A DNA stretch of 64,000 nt from Lysobacterales bacterium (GCA_019510125.1 JAEKKX010000017.1:35982-99981), one strand, 5' to 3'; counted from the stretch's first letter, positions 9,710-21,980 are shown. Numbers and translations are program-made. The notes: generated by a model from the letters alone, not told the origin.

Positions 9710-10513
9710 TCAGTCGGCGTCGCGGAATTCCTTGCTGCGGCTGCCCACCAGCGCCCGGGCGACGGCGTCCGGCAGGTATTTGGACGCCGCGGCGATCGCC
9801 CGGTTGGCGCCGCCGGTGACCAGCCGGGTGCGGCCGTGCTCGACCGCATCGATGCCCTGGCGGGCGACGCTGTCGGCGTCCAGCCACAGCCAGCCGGGCA
9901 GCTTCGAGACCCGTTCGCGCATGCCGTTGACGTCGTGGAATTCGGTGTAGGTGAAGCCGGGGCAGAGTGCGCAGACGTGGACGCCGCGGTCCGCGACCTC
10001 CAGCGCCAGGCATTCGGAGAAGCGGATCACGAAGCTCTTGGCCGCGCCGTACAGGGTGTGCCCGGCCGACGGCGGCACCAGCCCGGCCAGCGAGGCGACG
10101 TTGAGGATGCGGCCGTGGCCCGCGGCCTCCATCGCCGGCAGGAACCGGTGCGTCAGCTCGCAGACCGAGGTCACCAGCACCTGCAGGAAGTCGGCATGGG
10201 TCTTCCAGTCGGCCGACAGGTAGCGGCCCGGCACGCCGTAGCCGGCGTTGTTGACCAGGTGCGCGACGTGCAGGCCGCGGTCGAGGATCGCCGCCTGCAG
10301 CGCCGCCGGGGCCGCCGGGTCGGCGAGGTCGGCGGCCAGCACCGTCACCGCGACCCGGTCCCCCAGTTCCGCCGCCAGCGCCTGCAGCCGGTCGGCCCGG
10401 CGCGCGGTCAGCACCAGCGGCACGCCGCGGCGCGCGTATTCGCGGGCGATCGCCGCGCCGATGCCGCTGGACGCGCCGGTGATCAGGGCGTGGCCCGGGG
10501 ACTGTGCCTGCAT
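9710..10513 (-). CDS. Short-chain dehydrogenase/reductase (SDR)
   Basis: This 267-residue protein is a classical SDR. TGASSGIGAA at residues ~13-22 is the dinucleotide-binding motif, NNAGYG follows the fourth strand, and a YGAAKS motif gives the catalytic tyrosine and lysine. The R-R pair after the second strand suggests NADP(H) preference. The open frame continues far upstream through non-coding sequence. ATG 10513 is supported by AAGGAG eight bases upstream and by the start of homology (HALITGASSG). The substrate is unknown. It is divergent from tpiA. Confidence 0.88.
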   Translation of the reverse strand: MQAQSPGHALITGASSGIGAAIAREYARRGVPLVLTARRADRLQALAAELGDRVAVTVLAADLADPAAPAALQAAILDRGLHVAHLVNNAGYGVPGRYLSADWKTHADFLQVLVTSVCELTHRFLPAMEAAGHGRILNVASLAGLVPPSAGHTLYGAAKSFVIRFSECLALEVADRGVHVCALCPGFTYTEFHDVNGMRERVSKLPGWLWLDADSVARQGIDAVEHGRTRLVTGGANRAIAAASKYLPDAVARALVGSRSKEFRDAD

Positions 10514-10606
10514 GCGTGTGGCTCCTTGGAAGGCGGCCGCAAAGCTTAGCCGGGAGGACGGGGCGGGGGATCGGCTATCCTGTCGCCCCTCGTCCTGGAG
10601 TGCGTC

Positions 10607-11365
10607 ATGCGTCGCAAGATCGTCGCCGGCAACTGGAAACTGCACGGGTCCCGCGCCTTCGCCGCCGACCTGGTCGGCGCCATCGCCGCCGGGGTCGAGG
10701 GCCGCCACGGTCCGCCGGACGTGGTCGTGCTGCCGCCGCTGCCCTACCTTGGCGGCCTGATCGCCGGCTTCCCGGCGAGCGGCATCCAGTTCGGCGCCCA
10801 GGACGTCAGCGCCAACGAGAAGGGCGCCTTCACCGGCGAGGTCTCGGCAGCGATGCTGGTGGACATCGGCGCCCGCTACGGCCTGGTCGGCCACTCCGAG
10901 CGCCGCCAGTACCACGCCGAGACCGATGCGCTGGTCGCGCGCAAGTTCCAGGCCGCCAAGCACGCCGGGCTGGTGCCGATCCTGTGCGTGGGCGAATCCC
11001 TGCACGAGCGCGAGGCGGGGCAGACCGAGTACCGGATCGAGACCCAGTTGGCGGCCGTGTTCGAACTTTGCGGCCCGCAGGCGCTCCAAGGGGCGGTGGT
11101 CGCGTACGAACCGGTCTGGGCGATCGGCACCGGCAAGACCGCCACCCCGGCCCAGGCCCAGGCGGTCCACGCCTTCATCCGTGGCGAGGCCGCGGCCCGC
11201 GATGCTACAATTGCCGGCTCGCTGTCCATCCTGTACGGGGGCAGTTGCAAGCCGGACAACGCGGCCGAGCTGTTTGCGCAGCCGGACGTGGATGGCGGAT
11301 TGATCGGCGGCGCCTCGCTGGTGGCGGCCGATTTCCTCGCCATCGTCGCGGCCGCCCGGGCCTGA
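10607..11365 (+). CDS. tpiA: Triosephosphate isomerase TpiA
   Basis: TpiA interconverts dihydroxyacetone phosphate and glyceraldehyde-3-phosphate in glycolysis and gluconeogenesis. The 252-residue protein has the full catalytic set: K11 in GNWKLHG, H96 in GHSERR and E168 in AYEPVWAIGTG. The phosphate loop YGGSCKPDN is also present. Synteny with glmM upstream and secG downstream is conserved in the family. The gene contains an extended -10-like element near its 3' end that may serve secG. Confidence 0.98.
   Translation: MRRKIVAGNWKLHGSRAFAADLVGAIAAGVEGRHGPPDVVVLPPLPYLGGLIAGFPASGIQFGAQDVSANEKGAFTGEVSAAMLVDIGARYGLVGHSERRQYHAETDALVARKFQAAKHAGLVPILCVGESLHEREAGQTEYRIETQLAAVFELCGPQALQGAVVAYEPVWAIGTGKTATPAQAQAVHAFIRGEAAARDATIAGSLSILYGGSCKPDNAAELFAQPDVDGGLIGGASLVAADFLAIVAAARA
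11203..11211 (+). promoter_or_regulatory. Possible internal promoter (extended -10) for secG inside tpiA
   Basis: The sequence TGCTACAAT (extended -10, TG-N-TACAAT) occurs about 220 bp upstream of secG. No convincing -35 accompanies it, which is tolerated by extended -10 promoters. The same TACAAT hexamer is used in front of the tRNA-Leu and rpsO genes in this window. Confidence 0.3.
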
Positions 11366-11429
11366 TCGCCACGCGGTCGCCCGGTCGGACGCACGGCCCG
11401 ACGACCCCATTCCGATAGGCACCCACCGC

Positions 11430-11879
11430 ATGATGCTGTTCCTGAATGTGATTTACGTGCTGATCGCGATCGCCATGATCGCGCTCATCCTCCTCCAGCG
11501 CGGCGCCGGCGCGCAGGCCGGTTCCGGCTTCGGCGGCGGCGCTTCGTCGACCGTCTTCGGCGCCCGCGGCGCGGCCAGCTTCCTGACCAAGAGCACGCGC
11601 TGGCTGGCGATCGCCTTCTTCGGCATCAGCCTGTACATGGCCTGGTACGCCGCGCACGGCGGCAAGCCCCAGGCCGGCGCCGAACAGGACCTCGGGGTGG
11701 TCTCGTCCGCCGCGACGCCGAAGCCGGCGACGCTGCCGACCGCGCCCGCCCAGCCGGCGCCCGCGCTGCCGACCGCGCCGGCCCAGTCCGCGCCGGTCGC
11801 GCCGACGCCGGCGGCCCCGGCGCCGTCGACCCAGCCCGTCGCGCCCGCGCCGCAAAAGCCCGCGCAGCAGGGCGGCTGA
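11430..11879 (+). CDS. secG: Preprotein translocase subunit SecG
   Basis: SecG is the small accessory subunit of the SecYEG channel. The 149-residue protein has two transmembrane helices (residues ~2-23 and ~52-72) separated by LILLQRGAGAQAGSGFGGGASSTVFG-type sequence with the SecG signature. A long alanine/proline-rich tail (~residues 95-149) follows, with repeated TAPAQ(P/S)AP units. The tail explains why it exceeds the ~110 residues of E. coli SecG and is a common xanthomonad trait. The start is ATG 11430, which is directly followed by a second ATG. Confidence 0.93.
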   Translation: MMLFLNVIYVLIAIAMIALILLQRGAGAQAGSGFGGGASSTVFGARGAASFLTKSTRWLAIAFFGISLYMAWYAAHGGKPQAGAEQDLGVVSSAATPKPATLPTAPAQPAPALPTAPAQSAPVAPTPAAPAPSTQPVAPAPQKPAQQGG

Positions 11880-11924
11880 GCCGGCGCCTCTTTCCGACGG
11901 AACGCGTCGCCGCGCCCGTCGATC

Positions 11925-11954
11925 CCGCGACGCATCGCAGCGCGAGCGTCGCGG
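11925..11954 (+). terminator. Hairpin after secG, possible terminator without U-run
   Basis: CCGCGACGC (11925-11933) pairs perfectly with GCGTCGCGG (11946-11954) around a 12-nt loop. There is no T-tract after it, so it may be a processing or pausing site rather than a strong intrinsic terminator. Confidence 0.4.
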
Positions 11955-11998
11955 CCCCCGCGAACCCGCATCTCCGGCGTTCGCGGCGCAACAAAAAG

Positions 11999-12028
11999 GT
12001 GCGACTTTCCTTTCGCATCCTTTACAAT
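11999..12028 (+). promoter_or_regulatory. Promoter of tRNA-Leu
   Basis: GTGCGA (11999-12004) and TACAAT (12023-12028) are 18 bp apart, with transcription expected to start near 12035, about 35 nt before the mature tRNA. The -10 is good and the -35 weak. No clear terminator follows the tRNA, so this promoter could also read into nuoA. Confidence 0.5.
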
Positions 12029-12069
12029 AGTCCGGCTTCGCGTCCCGCTCGGCGCGGAGCCGCGGATTT

Positions 12070-12154
12070 GCCCAGGTGGCGGAATTGGTAGACGCACTAC
12101 CTTGAGGTGGTAGCGACTTAGGTCGTGGGGGTTCGAGTCCCCCCTTGGGCACCA
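12070..12154 (+). tRNA. tRNA-Leu(GAG)
   Basis: This is an 85-nt type II tRNA with the CCA end encoded. The acceptor stem GCCCAGG pairs with CTTGGGC. The anticodon stem CTACC/GGTAG encloses the loop TTGAGGT, giving anticodon GAG for CUC/CUU codons. The T-arm GGGGGTTCGAGTCCCCC is perfect. It lies between secG and nuoA, a conserved place in this family. Confidence 0.97.
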
Positions 12155-12249
12155 CATCTTCGCGGCGGCACGCAGGCGCATCGTCCCCTTCCGGGGCGCG
12201 TCCCGCGGACGGGCGCCCCCGCAACTCCCAACGCCGAGAGAACACACGC

Positions 12250-12606
12250 GTGCTGGCCGAATATCTGCCGACCCTGCTGTTTCTGATCGTTGCCGCCGGT
12301 ATCGGCATCGCCCTGATCGTCATCGGCAACGTGCTCGGCCCCAAGCGGCCGGACGCCGAAAAACTCTCGCCCTACGAGTGCGGCTTCAATGCATTCGAGG
12401 ACGCGCGCATGCGGTTCGACGTGCGCTACTACCTCATCGCCATCCTCTTTATCGTGTTCGACCTGGAAATCGCCTTCGTCTACCCGTGGGCGCTGGTGTT
12501 CCGCGACCTCGGTGTGCTCGGCCTGGTCGAGATGGGCGTGTTCCTCGGCCTGCTGCTGATCGGTTTCGTCTACGTGTGGAAGAAGGGAGCCCTGGAATGG
12601 GAGTGA
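12250..12606 (+). CDS. nuoA: NADH-quinone oxidoreductase subunit A NuoA
   Basis: NuoA is a membrane subunit of complex I near the quinone site. The 118-residue protein has three transmembrane helices and the signature [16 protein letters not shown] with the conserved cysteine, then [19 protein letters not shown] chose GTG 12250 because homology begins at (M)[10 protein letters not shown]. The longer open frame runs into the tRNA-Leu gene. GAGAG lies upstream as a ribosome site. It overlaps nuoB by 10 bp and heads a 14-gene operon. Confidence 0.97.
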   Translation: MLAEYLPTLLFLIVAAGIGIALIVIGNVLGPKRPDAEKLSPYECGFNAFEDARMRFDVRYYLIAILFIVFDLEIAFVYPWALVFRDLGVLGLVEMGVFLGLLLIGFVYVWKKGALEWE

Positions 12607-13193
12607 TCCAGACCGTCCAGAAGGTCGCGGACTTCGCGAACAACCCGATCCCGGAAGGGCGGGTCGACGACATCCTGCGTCCCGAGAGCCTGCTCGCCAC
12701 CGAGGGCAACCCGCTGCTCGAACAGGGCTTCGTCACCACCAGCATGGACGTGCTGTGGAACTGGGCGCGCACCGGTTCGATGTGGCCGATGACCTTCGGC
12801 CTGGCCTGCTGCGCGGTCGAGATGATGCACGCCGGCGCCGCGCGCCTCGACCTGGACCGCTACGGCGTGGTGTTCCGCCCGTCGCCTCGCCAGTCGGACG
12901 TGATGATCGTCGCCGGCACCCTGGTCAACAAGATGGCCCCCGCGCTGCGCAAGGTCTACGACCAGATGCCCAACCCCAAGTGGGTGATCTCGATGGGCAG
13001 TTGCGCCAACGGCGGCGGCTACTACCACTACTCCTACTCGGTGGTGCGCGGCTGCGACCGCGTGGTGCCGGTCGACGTCTACGTGCCGGGCTGCCCGCCG
13101 ACGGCCGAGGCGCTGGTCTACGGCATCCTCCAGTTGCAGAAGAAGATCCGTCGCGGCACCAACTTCGGCGACAACAAGCAGGGCGTGTACTGA
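12597..13193 (+). CDS. nuoB: NADH-quinone oxidoreductase subunit B NuoB
   Basis: NuoB carries cluster N2, the terminal [4Fe-4S] centre that reduces quinone. The 198-residue protein has the required cysteines in [20 protein letters not shown] and [10 protein letters not shown]. The start at 12597 overlaps the end of nuoA, which indicates translational coupling. The nuoC start follows the stop after a single base. Confidence 0.98.
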   Translation: MGVIQTVQKVADFANNPIPEGRVDDILRPESLLATEGNPLLEQGFVTTSMDVLWNWARTGSMWPMTFGLACCAVEMMHAGAARLDLDRYGVVFRPSPRQSDVMIVAGTLVNKMAPALRKVYDQMPNPKWVISMGSCANGGGYYHYSYSVVRGCDRVVPVDVYVPGCPPTAEALVYGILQLQKKIRRGTNFGDNKQGVY

Positions 13194-13194
13194 G

Positions 13195-13956
13195 ATGCGC
13201 GAGACTTCCCAGGCTTTCGCCGAGCGCCTGCGCGCGCGCTTCCCGGGCGCGACCGTCGAGGTCGCCGAGCCGCGTGGCGAGGTCGGCATCGTGTTCGCCG
13301 CCGCGCAGTGGCACGACGGCTGCCGCGCGATCCGCGACGAATTCGGCTTCGAATCGCTGATCGACGTCTGCGGGCTCGACCTGCTCGGCTACGGCAGCGA
13401 CGAGTGGGACACCGACGTGTCCTCCGAAGGCTTCAGCCGCGGCGTCGAAGGCCGCAACGTCGGCCGCTTCAAGTACGGCGAAGCGCCGAGCCGCCAGGTC
13501 GCGCAGCCGGTCGCCGAGGCGTCGATGCCGGTGCCGGCGCGCCGTTTCGCCGCGGTCGCGCAACTGCTGTCGGTGCAGCACAACCGGCGCCTGCGGGTGA
13601 AGGTGCTGGCCGAGAACGACGACCTGCCGGTCGTGGCGTCGCTGACCGACCTGTGGCCGATCGCCAACTGGTTCGAGCGCGAGGCGTTCGACCTGTTCGG
13701 CATCGTGTTCGAAGGCCACCCGGACCTGCGCCGCATCCTCACCGACTACGGCTTCGTCGGCCATCCGTTCCGCAAGGACTTCCCGCTCATCGGCAACGTC
13801 GAGGTCCGCTACGACGAAGAGAAGAAGCGCGTCGTCTACGAACCCGTCACCTCGGTCGAGCCGCGCGTCGGCGTGCCGCGCGTGATCCGCGACGACGCCC
13901 GTTACGCCACGGCCGCCGGCGAACAGCAGGCCCGCAAGGCGGAGGCCTCGAAATGA
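13195..13956 (+). CDS. nuoC: NADH-quinone oxidoreductase subunit C NuoC
   Basis: NuoC is a peripheral-arm subunit at the base of the Q module. The 253-residue protein contains the 30-kDa subunit signature around [26 protein letters not shown] sequence and [12 protein letters not shown]. It is a separate gene from nuoD, unlike the fused NuoCD of E. coli. The stop overlaps the nuoD start in an ATGA arrangement. Confidence 0.97.
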   Translation: MRETSQAFAERLRARFPGATVEVAEPRGEVGIVFAAAQWHDGCRAIRDEFGFESLIDVCGLDLLGYGSDEWDTDVSSEGFSRGVEGRNVGRFKYGEAPSRQVAQPVAEASMPVPARRFAAVAQLLSVQHNRRLRVKVLAENDDLPVVASLTDLWPIANWFEREAFDLFGIVFEGHPDLRRILTDYGFVGHPFRKDFPLIGNVEVRYDEEKKRVVYEPVTSVEPRVGVPRVIRDDARYATAAGEQQARKAEASK

Positions 13957-15260
13957 CCACCGCGCACCAGGCCCATGAGGCCTTCGCCAGCAACGCCGCC
14001 GAGGCGAAGCAGGAAATCCGCAACTACACGCTGAACTTCGGCCCGCAGCACCCGGCCGCGCACGGCGTGCTCCGCCTCATCCTCGAGATGGACGGCGAGA
14101 TCGTGCAGCGCGCCGACCCGCATGTCGGCCTGCTCCACCGCGGCACCGAGAAGCTGGCCGAGTCCAAGCCGTTCAACCAGTCGATCGGCTACATGGATCG
14201 CCTGGACTACGTGTCGATGATGTGCAACGAGCACGCCTACGTGCGCGCGATCGAGACCCTGATGGGGATCGAGGCGCCGGAGCGCGCGCAGTACATCCGC
14301 ACGATGTTCGACGAGATCACCCGCATCCTGAACCACCTGATGTGGATCGGCTCGAACGCGCTCGACCTCGGCGCGATGGCGGTGTTCCTGTACGCCTTCC
14401 GCGAACGCGAAGAGCTGATGGACGTGTACGAGGCGGTGTCCGGCGCGCGCATGCACGCGGCCTACTACCGCCCCGGCGGCGTCTATCGCGACCTGCCGGA
14501 GAAGATGCCGCAGTACCGCGAATCGCCGTGGCGCAAGGGCGGCAAGCTCAAGCGCTTCAACGAATGGCGCGAGGGCTCGATGCTCGACTACCTCGACGCC
14601 TTCACCGACGATTTCCCCCAGCGCGTCGACGAGTACGAGACGCTGCTGACCGACAACCGCATCTGGAAGCAGCGCACCGTCGGCATCGGCGTGATCCCGC
14701 CGGAGCAGGCGCTGGCCTGGGGCATGACCGGCCCGATGATCCGCGGCTCCGGCATCGCCTGGGACCTGCGCAAGAAGCAGCCGTACGCGAAATACGCCGA
14801 GGTCGACTTCGACATCCCGGTGGGCGTCAACGGCGACTGCTACGACCGCTACTTGGTCCGCGTCGCCGAGATGCGCGAGTCGAACCGCATCGTCAAGCAG
14901 TGCGTGAAGTGGCTGCGCGCCAATCCCGGCCCGGTGATGCTGGACAACTACAAGGTGTCGCCGCCCAGCCGCGAGTCCATGAAGGACGACATGGAAGCGC
15001 TGATCCACCACTTCAAGCTGTTCAGCGAAGGCTACTGTGTGCCGGCCGGCGAGACCTACAGCGCGGTCGAAGCGCCGAAGGGCGAGTTCGGCTGCTACCT
15101 GGTCTCCGACGGCGCCAACAAGCCCTTCCGCGTGCACCTGCGCGCGCCGGGCTTCGCGCACCTGTCGTCGATGGACGCGATCGTGAAGGGCCACATGCTG
15201 GCCGACGTGGTCGCGATGATCGGCACCTACGACATCGTGTTCGGCGAAATCGATCGCTGA
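13953..15260 (+). CDS. nuoD: NADH-quinone oxidoreductase subunit D NuoD
   Basis: NuoD is the 49-kDa subunit that forms the quinone-binding pocket with NuoB. The 435-residue protein has [15 protein letters not shown] near residue 28, [12 protein letters not shown], and a C-terminus ending DIVFGEIDR, all standard. The start was set at ATG 13953, overlapping nuoC by 4 bp. The open frame continues upstream only as an out-of-frame shadow of nuoC. Confidence 0.98.
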   Translation: MTTAHQAHEAFASNAAEAKQEIRNYTLNFGPQHPAAHGVLRLILEMDGEIVQRADPHVGLLHRGTEKLAESKPFNQSIGYMDRLDYVSMMCNEHAYVRAIETLMGIEAPERAQYIRTMFDEITRILNHLMWIGSNALDLGAMAVFLYAFREREELMDVYEAVSGARMHAAYYRPGGVYRDLPEKMPQYRESPWRKGGKLKRFNEWREGSMLDYLDAFTDDFPQRVDEYETLLTDNRIWKQRTVGIGVIPPEQALAWGMTGPMIRGSGIAWDLRKKQPYAKYAEVDFDIPVGVNGDCYDRYLVRVAEMRESNRIVKQCVKWLRANPGPVMLDNYKVSPPSRESMKDDMEALIHHFKLFSEGYCVPAGETYSAVEAPKGEFGCYLVSDGANKPFRVHLRAPGFAHLSSMDAIVKGHMLADVVAMIGTYDIVFGEIDR

Positions 15261-15273
15261 GGACGCACCCAGA

Positions 15274-15801
15274 ATGAAAGCGACCGGAAATTTCGAAGCC
15301 TGCCGCAACGTCGACCCGATGGTCGCGTTGACCGACAAGACGCGGGCCCACATCGACCACTGGCTGGCCAAGTTCCCGCCCGACCGCAAGCGCTCGGCCG
15401 TGCTCCAGGGCCTGCACGCGGCGCAGGAACAGAACGGCGGCTGGCTGACCGACGAACTCATCGCCGCGGTCGCGAAGTACCTCGACCTGCCGCCGGTGTG
15501 GGCGTACGAGGTCGCGACCTTCTACTCGATGTTCGAGACCGAACAGGTCGGGCGCAACAACGTCGCGTTCTGCACCAACATCAGTTGCTGGCTCAACGGC
15601 GCCGAAGACCTGGTCGCGCACGCCGAGAAGAAGCTCGGCTGCAAGCTGGGCGAGTCCTCGGCCGACGGTCGCATCTTCCTCAAGCGCGAGGAGGAATGCC
15701 TGGCCGCCTGCTGCGGCGCGCCGATGATGGTCATCAACGGCCACTACCACGAGAAGCTCACGCCCGAGAAGGTGGACGAGCTGCTCGACGGTCTGAAGTG
15801 A
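15274..15801 (+). CDS. nuoE: NADH-quinone oxidoreductase subunit E NuoE
   Basis: NuoE is the 24-kDa thioredoxin-like subunit with a [2Fe-2S] cluster (N1a) in the NADH module. The 175 residues include the four ligands, in CTNISCW and in [29 protein letters not shown] is the conserved helical N-terminal part. The start ATG 15274 is 13 bp after nuoD. Confidence 0.97.
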   Translation: MKATGNFEACRNVDPMVALTDKTRAHIDHWLAKFPPDRKRSAVLQGLHAAQEQNGGWLTDELIAAVAKYLDLPPVWAYEVATFYSMFETEQVGRNNVAFCTNISCWLNGAEDLVAHAEKKLGCKLGESSADGRIFLKREEECLAACCGAPMMVINGHYHEKLTPEKVDELLDGLK

Positions 15802-15815
15802 GGCAGGACGACGAG

Positions 15816-17170
<1,355 letters not shown>

Positions 17171-17174
<4 letters not shown>

Positions 17175-19423
17175 GCACCGAGACCACGGCCCCCGCCGCG
17201 CCGGTCGTGCCCGAGGGGCACGTCGGCATCGAGATCGACGGCCGCACCCTGTTCGCGCCGAAGGGCTCGATGATCATCCAGGCCGCCGACAAGGCCGGCA
17301 TCCCGATCCCGCGCTTCTGCTACCACGAGAAGCTGCCGATCGCCGCGAACTGCCGCATGTGCCTGGTCGATGCCGAGATGGGCGGCCGTCCGATGCCCAA
17401 GCCGCAGCCGGCCTGCGCCACGCCGGTGGCCGACGGCATGAAGATCTTCACGCGCAACGAGAAGGCGCTGAAGGCGCAGCGCAACGTGATGGAATTCCTG
17501 CTGATCAACCATCCGCTGGACTGCCCGATCTGCGACCAGGGCGGCGAGTGCGAACTGCAGGACCTGTCGCTGGGCTACGGCCGCTCGGTCAGCCGCTTCG
17601 CCGAACGCAAGCGCGTCGTCGCCGACGAGGACATGGGGCCGCTGGTCGCCACCGAGATGACCCGCTGCATCCAGTGCACCCGCTGCGTGCGCTTCACCGC
17701 GGACATCGCCGGCACCTACGAACTCGGCGGCATGCAGCGCGGCGAGAACCTGCAGATCGGCACCTTCGACGGCAAGCCGCTGACGACCGAACTTTCCGGC
17801 AACGTCATCGACGTCTGCCCGGTCGGCGCGCTGACCAACAAGGTGTTCCGCTTCCGCGCGCGCCCGTGGGAACTGGTCGCCCGCGAGTCGCTGGGCTGGC
17901 ACGACGCGCTCGGCAGCAACCTGTTCCTGCACGTGCGCCGCGGCGACGTGCTGCGCACCGTGCCGCGCGACAACGAGGCGGTCAACGAGTGCTGGCTGTC
18001 GGATCGCGACCGCTATTCGCACCAGGGCCTCTACGCCGACGACCGCGCGAAGAAGCCGATGATCCGGGTGGGCGAGGGCGGCGAGCCCGAGGCCTTCCGC
18101 GAAGCGAGCTGGGACGAGGCGCTGGCGAAGGCCGCCGAGATCCTGTCCGCGCACCGCGGCGACGACCTGGGCGTGCTCGCGCATCCCGCGACCTCGAACG
18201 AAGAGGGCGCGCTGCTCGCGCGCCTGGCCGATGCGCTGGGCACCGGCAACCTCGACCACCGCATCGCGCAGCACGACCTGTCCGACGGCGCGGTCGCCGA
18301 AGCCTTCGGCATGGCGGTCGCCGACCTCGAAGCCGCGGACGCCATCGTGGTCGTCGGCTCGAACCTGCGCCACGAGGTGCCGCTGCTGCACCAGCGTCTG
18401 CGCAAGGCGGCCAAGCGCGGCGCGAAGATCCATGTGGTCAATCCGGTCGACTTCGACTTCGCGTTCGCGATCGCCTCGAAGACGATCGTGCCGCCGTCGC
18501 AGCTCGCCTCGGCGCTGTCGAACCTGAAGCTCGACGGCGCGACCCGCGCCGCGGTGATCGTCGGCGCGGTCGCGGAGACCTCCGCGCACGCCGCCGCGAT
18601 CCGCCAGGCTGCGGCGGCCTTCGCCGCTGCCAACGACGCGGCGGTCTGCCGCATCCCGCAGGGCGCCAACGCGCTCGGCCTCGCGCGCATGGGCGTGCTG
18701 CCGACCGCGCGCGACGCCCAGGCGATGCTCGCCGACGCGCGCAAGGCCTACGTCATCTACGGCATCGAGCCGGGTCTCGACTTCGCCGACCAGGCCCGCG
18801 CGCTCAAGGCGCTGGGCGCGGCGAAGGTCGTGGCCTTCAGCCACTACGCCTGCCGCTCGACCCGCAACGTCGCCGACGTGATCCTGCCGATCGGCGCGCT
18901 GCCCGAGATCGAGGCCACGCTGACCAATCTGGCGGGCGCCGACCAGCGCACCGTCGCCGGCGGCAAGCTGCCGGGCGACGCGCGTCCGGGCTGGCGCGTG
19001 CTGCGCGCGCTCGGCGGTGCGCTCGGCGCCGACGGGTTCGCGTTCGCCGATCTCGCCGACGCCGGCCTCGCGCCGCGCGACGTGCAGGTCGCCGCATCCG
19101 CGGCGCAGCCGCAGGCGGGCGAGGGGCTCGAGCTGGCCGTATCGCAGGCCATCTACCGCGTCGACGCCACCGTGCGTCGCGCCGCGGCGCTGCAGTCGCA
19201 CCCGCTCAACGCCGGTCCGCGGCTGGTGCTGCACTCGGCCGACGCCGCGGCGGCGGGCGTGTCGGAAGGCGCGATGGCGAAGCTCGACAACGGCGTCGGC
19301 ACGGCGACCCTGCCGGTCGTGGTCGACGATCGCGTCGCCCGCGGCGCGGTGTGGGTCGAAGCGGGCTACGGCCCGACGGCGGCGCTCGGCGCCGGCCGCG
19401 TGCGCGTGACGGGGGTGGTCTGA
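17171..19423 (+). CDS. nuoG: NADH-quinone oxidoreductase subunit G NuoG
   Basis: NuoG is the largest peripheral subunit and relays electrons through several clusters. In the 750-residue protein the N-terminal [2Fe-2S] ligands are C50, C61, C64 and C82. The His-Cys3 [4Fe-4S] site is H114, C118, C121 and C127. A further 4Fe-4S site uses [10 protein letters not shown] and CPVGAL. The C-terminal molybdopterin-oxidoreductase-like domain is shorter and alanine-rich. The order and overlaps (ATGA with nuoF, TGATG with nuoH) support one transcript. Confidence 0.98.
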
Positions 19424-20505
19424 TGGAGATGCTGTTCGACCCGCTGCGCGACTGGCTGCTGGCGCTCGGCCCGACGGTCGGCCCGCTGCTGTGGATCGTG
19501 CTGAAGATCCTCGCGGTCGCGGTGCCGGTGATCGTCTCGGTCGCGTTCTACGTGGTCTGGGAGCGCAAGCTGATCGGCTGGATGCACGTGCGCCATGGGC
19601 CGATGTACGTCGGCTGGGGCATCCTCCAGGCGTTCGCCGACGTGTTCAAGCTGCTGTTCAAGGAAGTGCTGCAGCCGTCCAGCGCGAACAAGCCCCTGTA
19701 CATCCTCGCGCCGATGATCGCGCTGGTGCCGGCGTTCGCGGCCTGGGCGGTGGTGCCGTTCGACGCGAAGGTCGTGCTGTCGAACGCCAACGCCGGCCTG
19801 CTGTACCTGCTGGCGATGACCTCGCTGGGCGTCTACGGCGTGATCCTCGCCGGCTGGGCGTCGAACTCGAAGTACGCGTTCCTCGGCGCGATGCGCTCCG
19901 CCGCGCAGGTGGTGTCCTACGAGATCGCGATGGGCTTCGCGCTCGTCGGCGTGCTGATGGCCGCCGGCAGCCTGAACCTGACCGACATCGTGACCGCGCA
20001 GTCGGGCAACGCCGGCTTCTTCGAGTGGTTCTGGTTCCCGCTGCTGCCGCTGTTCGTCGTGTACTTCATCTCCGGCGTGGCCGAGACCAACCGCGCGCCA
20101 TTCGACGTGGTCGAAGGCGAATCGGAAATCGTCGCCGGCCACATGGTCGAGTATTCGGGGTCGCAGTTCTCGCTGTTCTTCCTCGCCGAATACGCGAACA
20201 TGATCCTGGTCAGCTTCCTGACCGCGCTGTTCTTCCTCGGCGGCTGGCTGAGCCCGCTGCAGGGCTGGATCACCGCCGACGTGTCGCCGTGGGTCGACTG
20301 GATCTGGAAGGGCGGCTGGCCGTGGCTGCTGCTGAAGGTGTTCTTCTTCGCCAGCGCCTTCATCTGGTTCCGTGCCTCGTTCCCGCGCTACCGCTACGAC
20401 CAGATCATGCGCCTGGGCTGGAAGGTCTTCATCCCGGTCACCCTCGCGTGGATCTGCGTGACCGCGCTGATGGTGTACTTCAAGGTCTTCGAGGCAGGGC
20501 AGTGA
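19423..20505 (+). CDS. nuoH: NADH-quinone oxidoreductase subunit H NuoH
   Basis: NuoH is a membrane subunit that lines the quinone entry channel. The 360-residue protein has about eight transmembrane helices and the conserved [14 protein letters not shown] loop. The acidic [20 protein letters not shown] segment near the quinone site is also present. The ATG shares a base with the nuoG stop. A run of the same frame back into nuoG is a shadow and was discarded. Confidence 0.98.
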   Translation: MEMLFDPLRDWLLALGPTVGPLLWIVLKILAVAVPVIVSVAFYVVWERKLIGWMHVRHGPMYVGWGILQAFADVFKLLFKEVLQPSSANKPLYILAPMIALVPAFAAWAVVPFDAKVVLSNANAGLLYLLAMTSLGVYGVILAGWASNSKYAFLGAMRSAAQVVSYEIAMGFALVGVLMAAGSLNLTDIVTAQSGNAGFFEWFWFPLLPLFVVYFISGVAETNRAPFDVVEGESEIVAGHMVEYSGSQFSLFFLAEYANMILVSFLTALFFLGGWLSPLQGWITADVSPWVDWIWKGGWPWLLLKVFFFASAFIWFRASFPRYRYDQIMRLGWKVFIPVTLAWICVTALMVYFKVFEAGQ

Positions 20506-20993
20506 TGAGCAGAGTCGTTTCCTACGTCAAGAGCCTGATGCTGCTGGAACTGTTCCAGGGCATGGGCCTGACCCTGAAGTACCTGTTCCGTCCGAAGTAC
20601 ACGCTGATGTACCCGATGGAGAAGACCCCGCAGTCGCCGCGTTTCCGCGGGCTGCACGCGCTGCGCCGCTATCCCAACGGCGAAGAGCGCTGCATCGCCT
20701 GCAAGCTGTGCGAAGCGGTGTGCCCGGCGCTGGCCATCACCATCGACTCCGAACCGCGCGAGGACGGCACCCGCCGCACCACGCGCTACGACATCGACCT
20801 GTTCAAGTGCATCTTCTGCGGGTTCTGCGAGGAATCCTGCCCCGTGGACTCGATCGTGGAGACCCACATCCACGAGTACCACTTCGAGCAGCGCGGCGAG
20901 AACATCCTGACCAAGCCCAAGCTGCTGGCCCTCGGCGACCGCCTGGAAAAGGAAATCGCCGAACGCCGCGCCGCCGACGCCGGCTACCGCTGA
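20505..20993 (+). CDS. nuoI: NADH-quinone oxidoreductase subunit I NuoI
   Basis: NuoI is an 8Fe ferredoxin-like subunit holding clusters N6a and N6b. The 162-residue protein has two ligand sets, [16 protein letters not shown] and [16 protein letters not shown]. An amphipathic N-terminal helix anchors it to the membrane arm. The start overlaps the nuoH stop by one base (TGATG). Confidence 0.98.
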   Translation: MSRVVSYVKSLMLLELFQGMGLTLKYLFRPKYTLMYPMEKTPQSPRFRGLHALRRYPNGEERCIACKLCEAVCPALAITIDSEPREDGTRRTTRYDIDLFKCIFCGFCEESCPVDSIVETHIHEYHFEQRGENILTKPKLLALGDRLEKEIAERRAADAGYR

Positions 20994-21015
20994 GCATGAC
21001 TTCCTGAGGACCGCC

Positions 21016-21657
21016 GTGGACTTCGCAACGCTCGCCTTCCTGATCTTCGCCGCCGTCGCCGTGGTTTCGGCCGGCGGTGTGATCTCCGTGCGCAATCCGG
21101 TGCATGCCGCGCTGTGCCTGGTGTTGACCTTCTTCACCGTCGCCTGCACCTGGATCCTGGCCGGCGCCGAGTTCCTCGGCGTGGCGCTGGTCCTGGTCTA
21201 TGTCGGCGCGGTGATGGTGCTGTTCCTGTTCGTGGTGATGATGCTCGACGTGGACATCGCCCCGCTGCGCGAGGGCTTCGTGCGCTATCTGCCGCTCGGC
21301 CTGCTGGTGTCGGTGGTGATGCTGGTCGAGATGCTCACCCTGATCGGGGTCAAGGCGCAGATGGCCGCCGGCTTCGGCCAGGACCCGGCCGAGGCCGAGG
21401 GGCTGTCGAACACCCAGTGGCTCGCCAGGACCCTGTTCAGCGAGTTCATGCTGCCGTTCGAGACCGCGGCGGTGATCCTGACCATCGCGGTGATCGCCGC
21501 GGTCATGCTGACCCTGCGCCGCCGTCCCGGCGTCAAGCACCAGGACCCGGCCGAACAGTCGCGGGTCCGCGCACAGGACCGCATCCGCATGGTGAAGATG
21601 GACGCCGAGCGTCCCGCCGCGCCCGACGTCGTCGCGACCGAAGAGGTGAAATCGTGA
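21016..21657 (+). CDS. nuoJ: NADH-quinone oxidoreductase subunit J NuoJ
   Basis: NuoJ is a membrane subunit with five transmembrane helices. The 213-residue protein has the conserved [14 protein letters not shown] and the [19 protein letters not shown] helix that contains a pi-bulge in complex I structures. It starts with GTG at 21016, with GAGGA six bases upstream. A charged C-terminal tail of about 40 residues follows the last helix. The GTGA overlap couples it to nuoK. Confidence 0.96.
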   Translation: MDFATLAFLIFAAVAVVSAGGVISVRNPVHAALCLVLTFFTVACTWILAGAEFLGVALVLVYVGAVMVLFLFVVMMLDVDIAPLREGFVRYLPLGLLVSVVMLVEMLTLIGVKAQMAAGFGQDPAEAEGLSNTQWLARTLFSEFMLPFETAAVILTIAVIAAVMLTLRRRPGVKHQDPAEQSRVRAQDRIRMVKMDAERPAAPDVVATEEVKS

Positions 21658-21968
21658 TCGGACCGCTCGCCCTCGGGCACTATCTGGCGCTGGCCGCGGT
21701 GCTGTTCTGCATCAGCGTCGCGGGCATCTTCCTCAACCGGAAGAACGTCATCATCCTGCTGATGTCGATCGAGCTGATGCTGCTCAGCGTCAACATCAAC
21801 TTCGTGGCGTTCTCGCGCCACCTGGGCGACGCGGCGGGGCAGATCTTCGTGTTCTTCATCCTCACCGTCGCCGCCGCCGAGGCCGCGATCGGTCTGGCGA
21901 TCCTGGTCACGCTGTTCCGCAACCGGCGGACGATCAACGTGACCGAAATCGATTCTCTCAAGGGCTGA
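21654..21968 (+). CDS. nuoK: NADH-quinone oxidoreductase subunit K NuoK
   Basis: NuoK is a small proton-pathway subunit with three transmembrane helices. The 104-residue protein has the conserved glutamates in [13 protein letters not shown] and in [10 protein letters not shown], which carry protons in the membrane arm. The GTG start at 21654 overlaps nuoJ by 4 bp. The longer upstream frame is a nuoJ shadow. Confidence 0.97.
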   Translation: MIGPLALGHYLALAAVLFCISVAGIFLNRKNVIILLMSIELMLLSVNINFVAFSRHLGDAAGQIFVFFILTVAAAEAAIGLAILVTLFRNRRTINVTEIDSLKG

Positions 21969-21980
21969 CGGCGCACCGGC

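Noticed and set aside
9710..11431. SDR frame extended upstream across tpiA as one 573-residue protein
   Set aside because: The extension is antisense to tpiA, while SDR homology and a good ribosome site begin at 10513.
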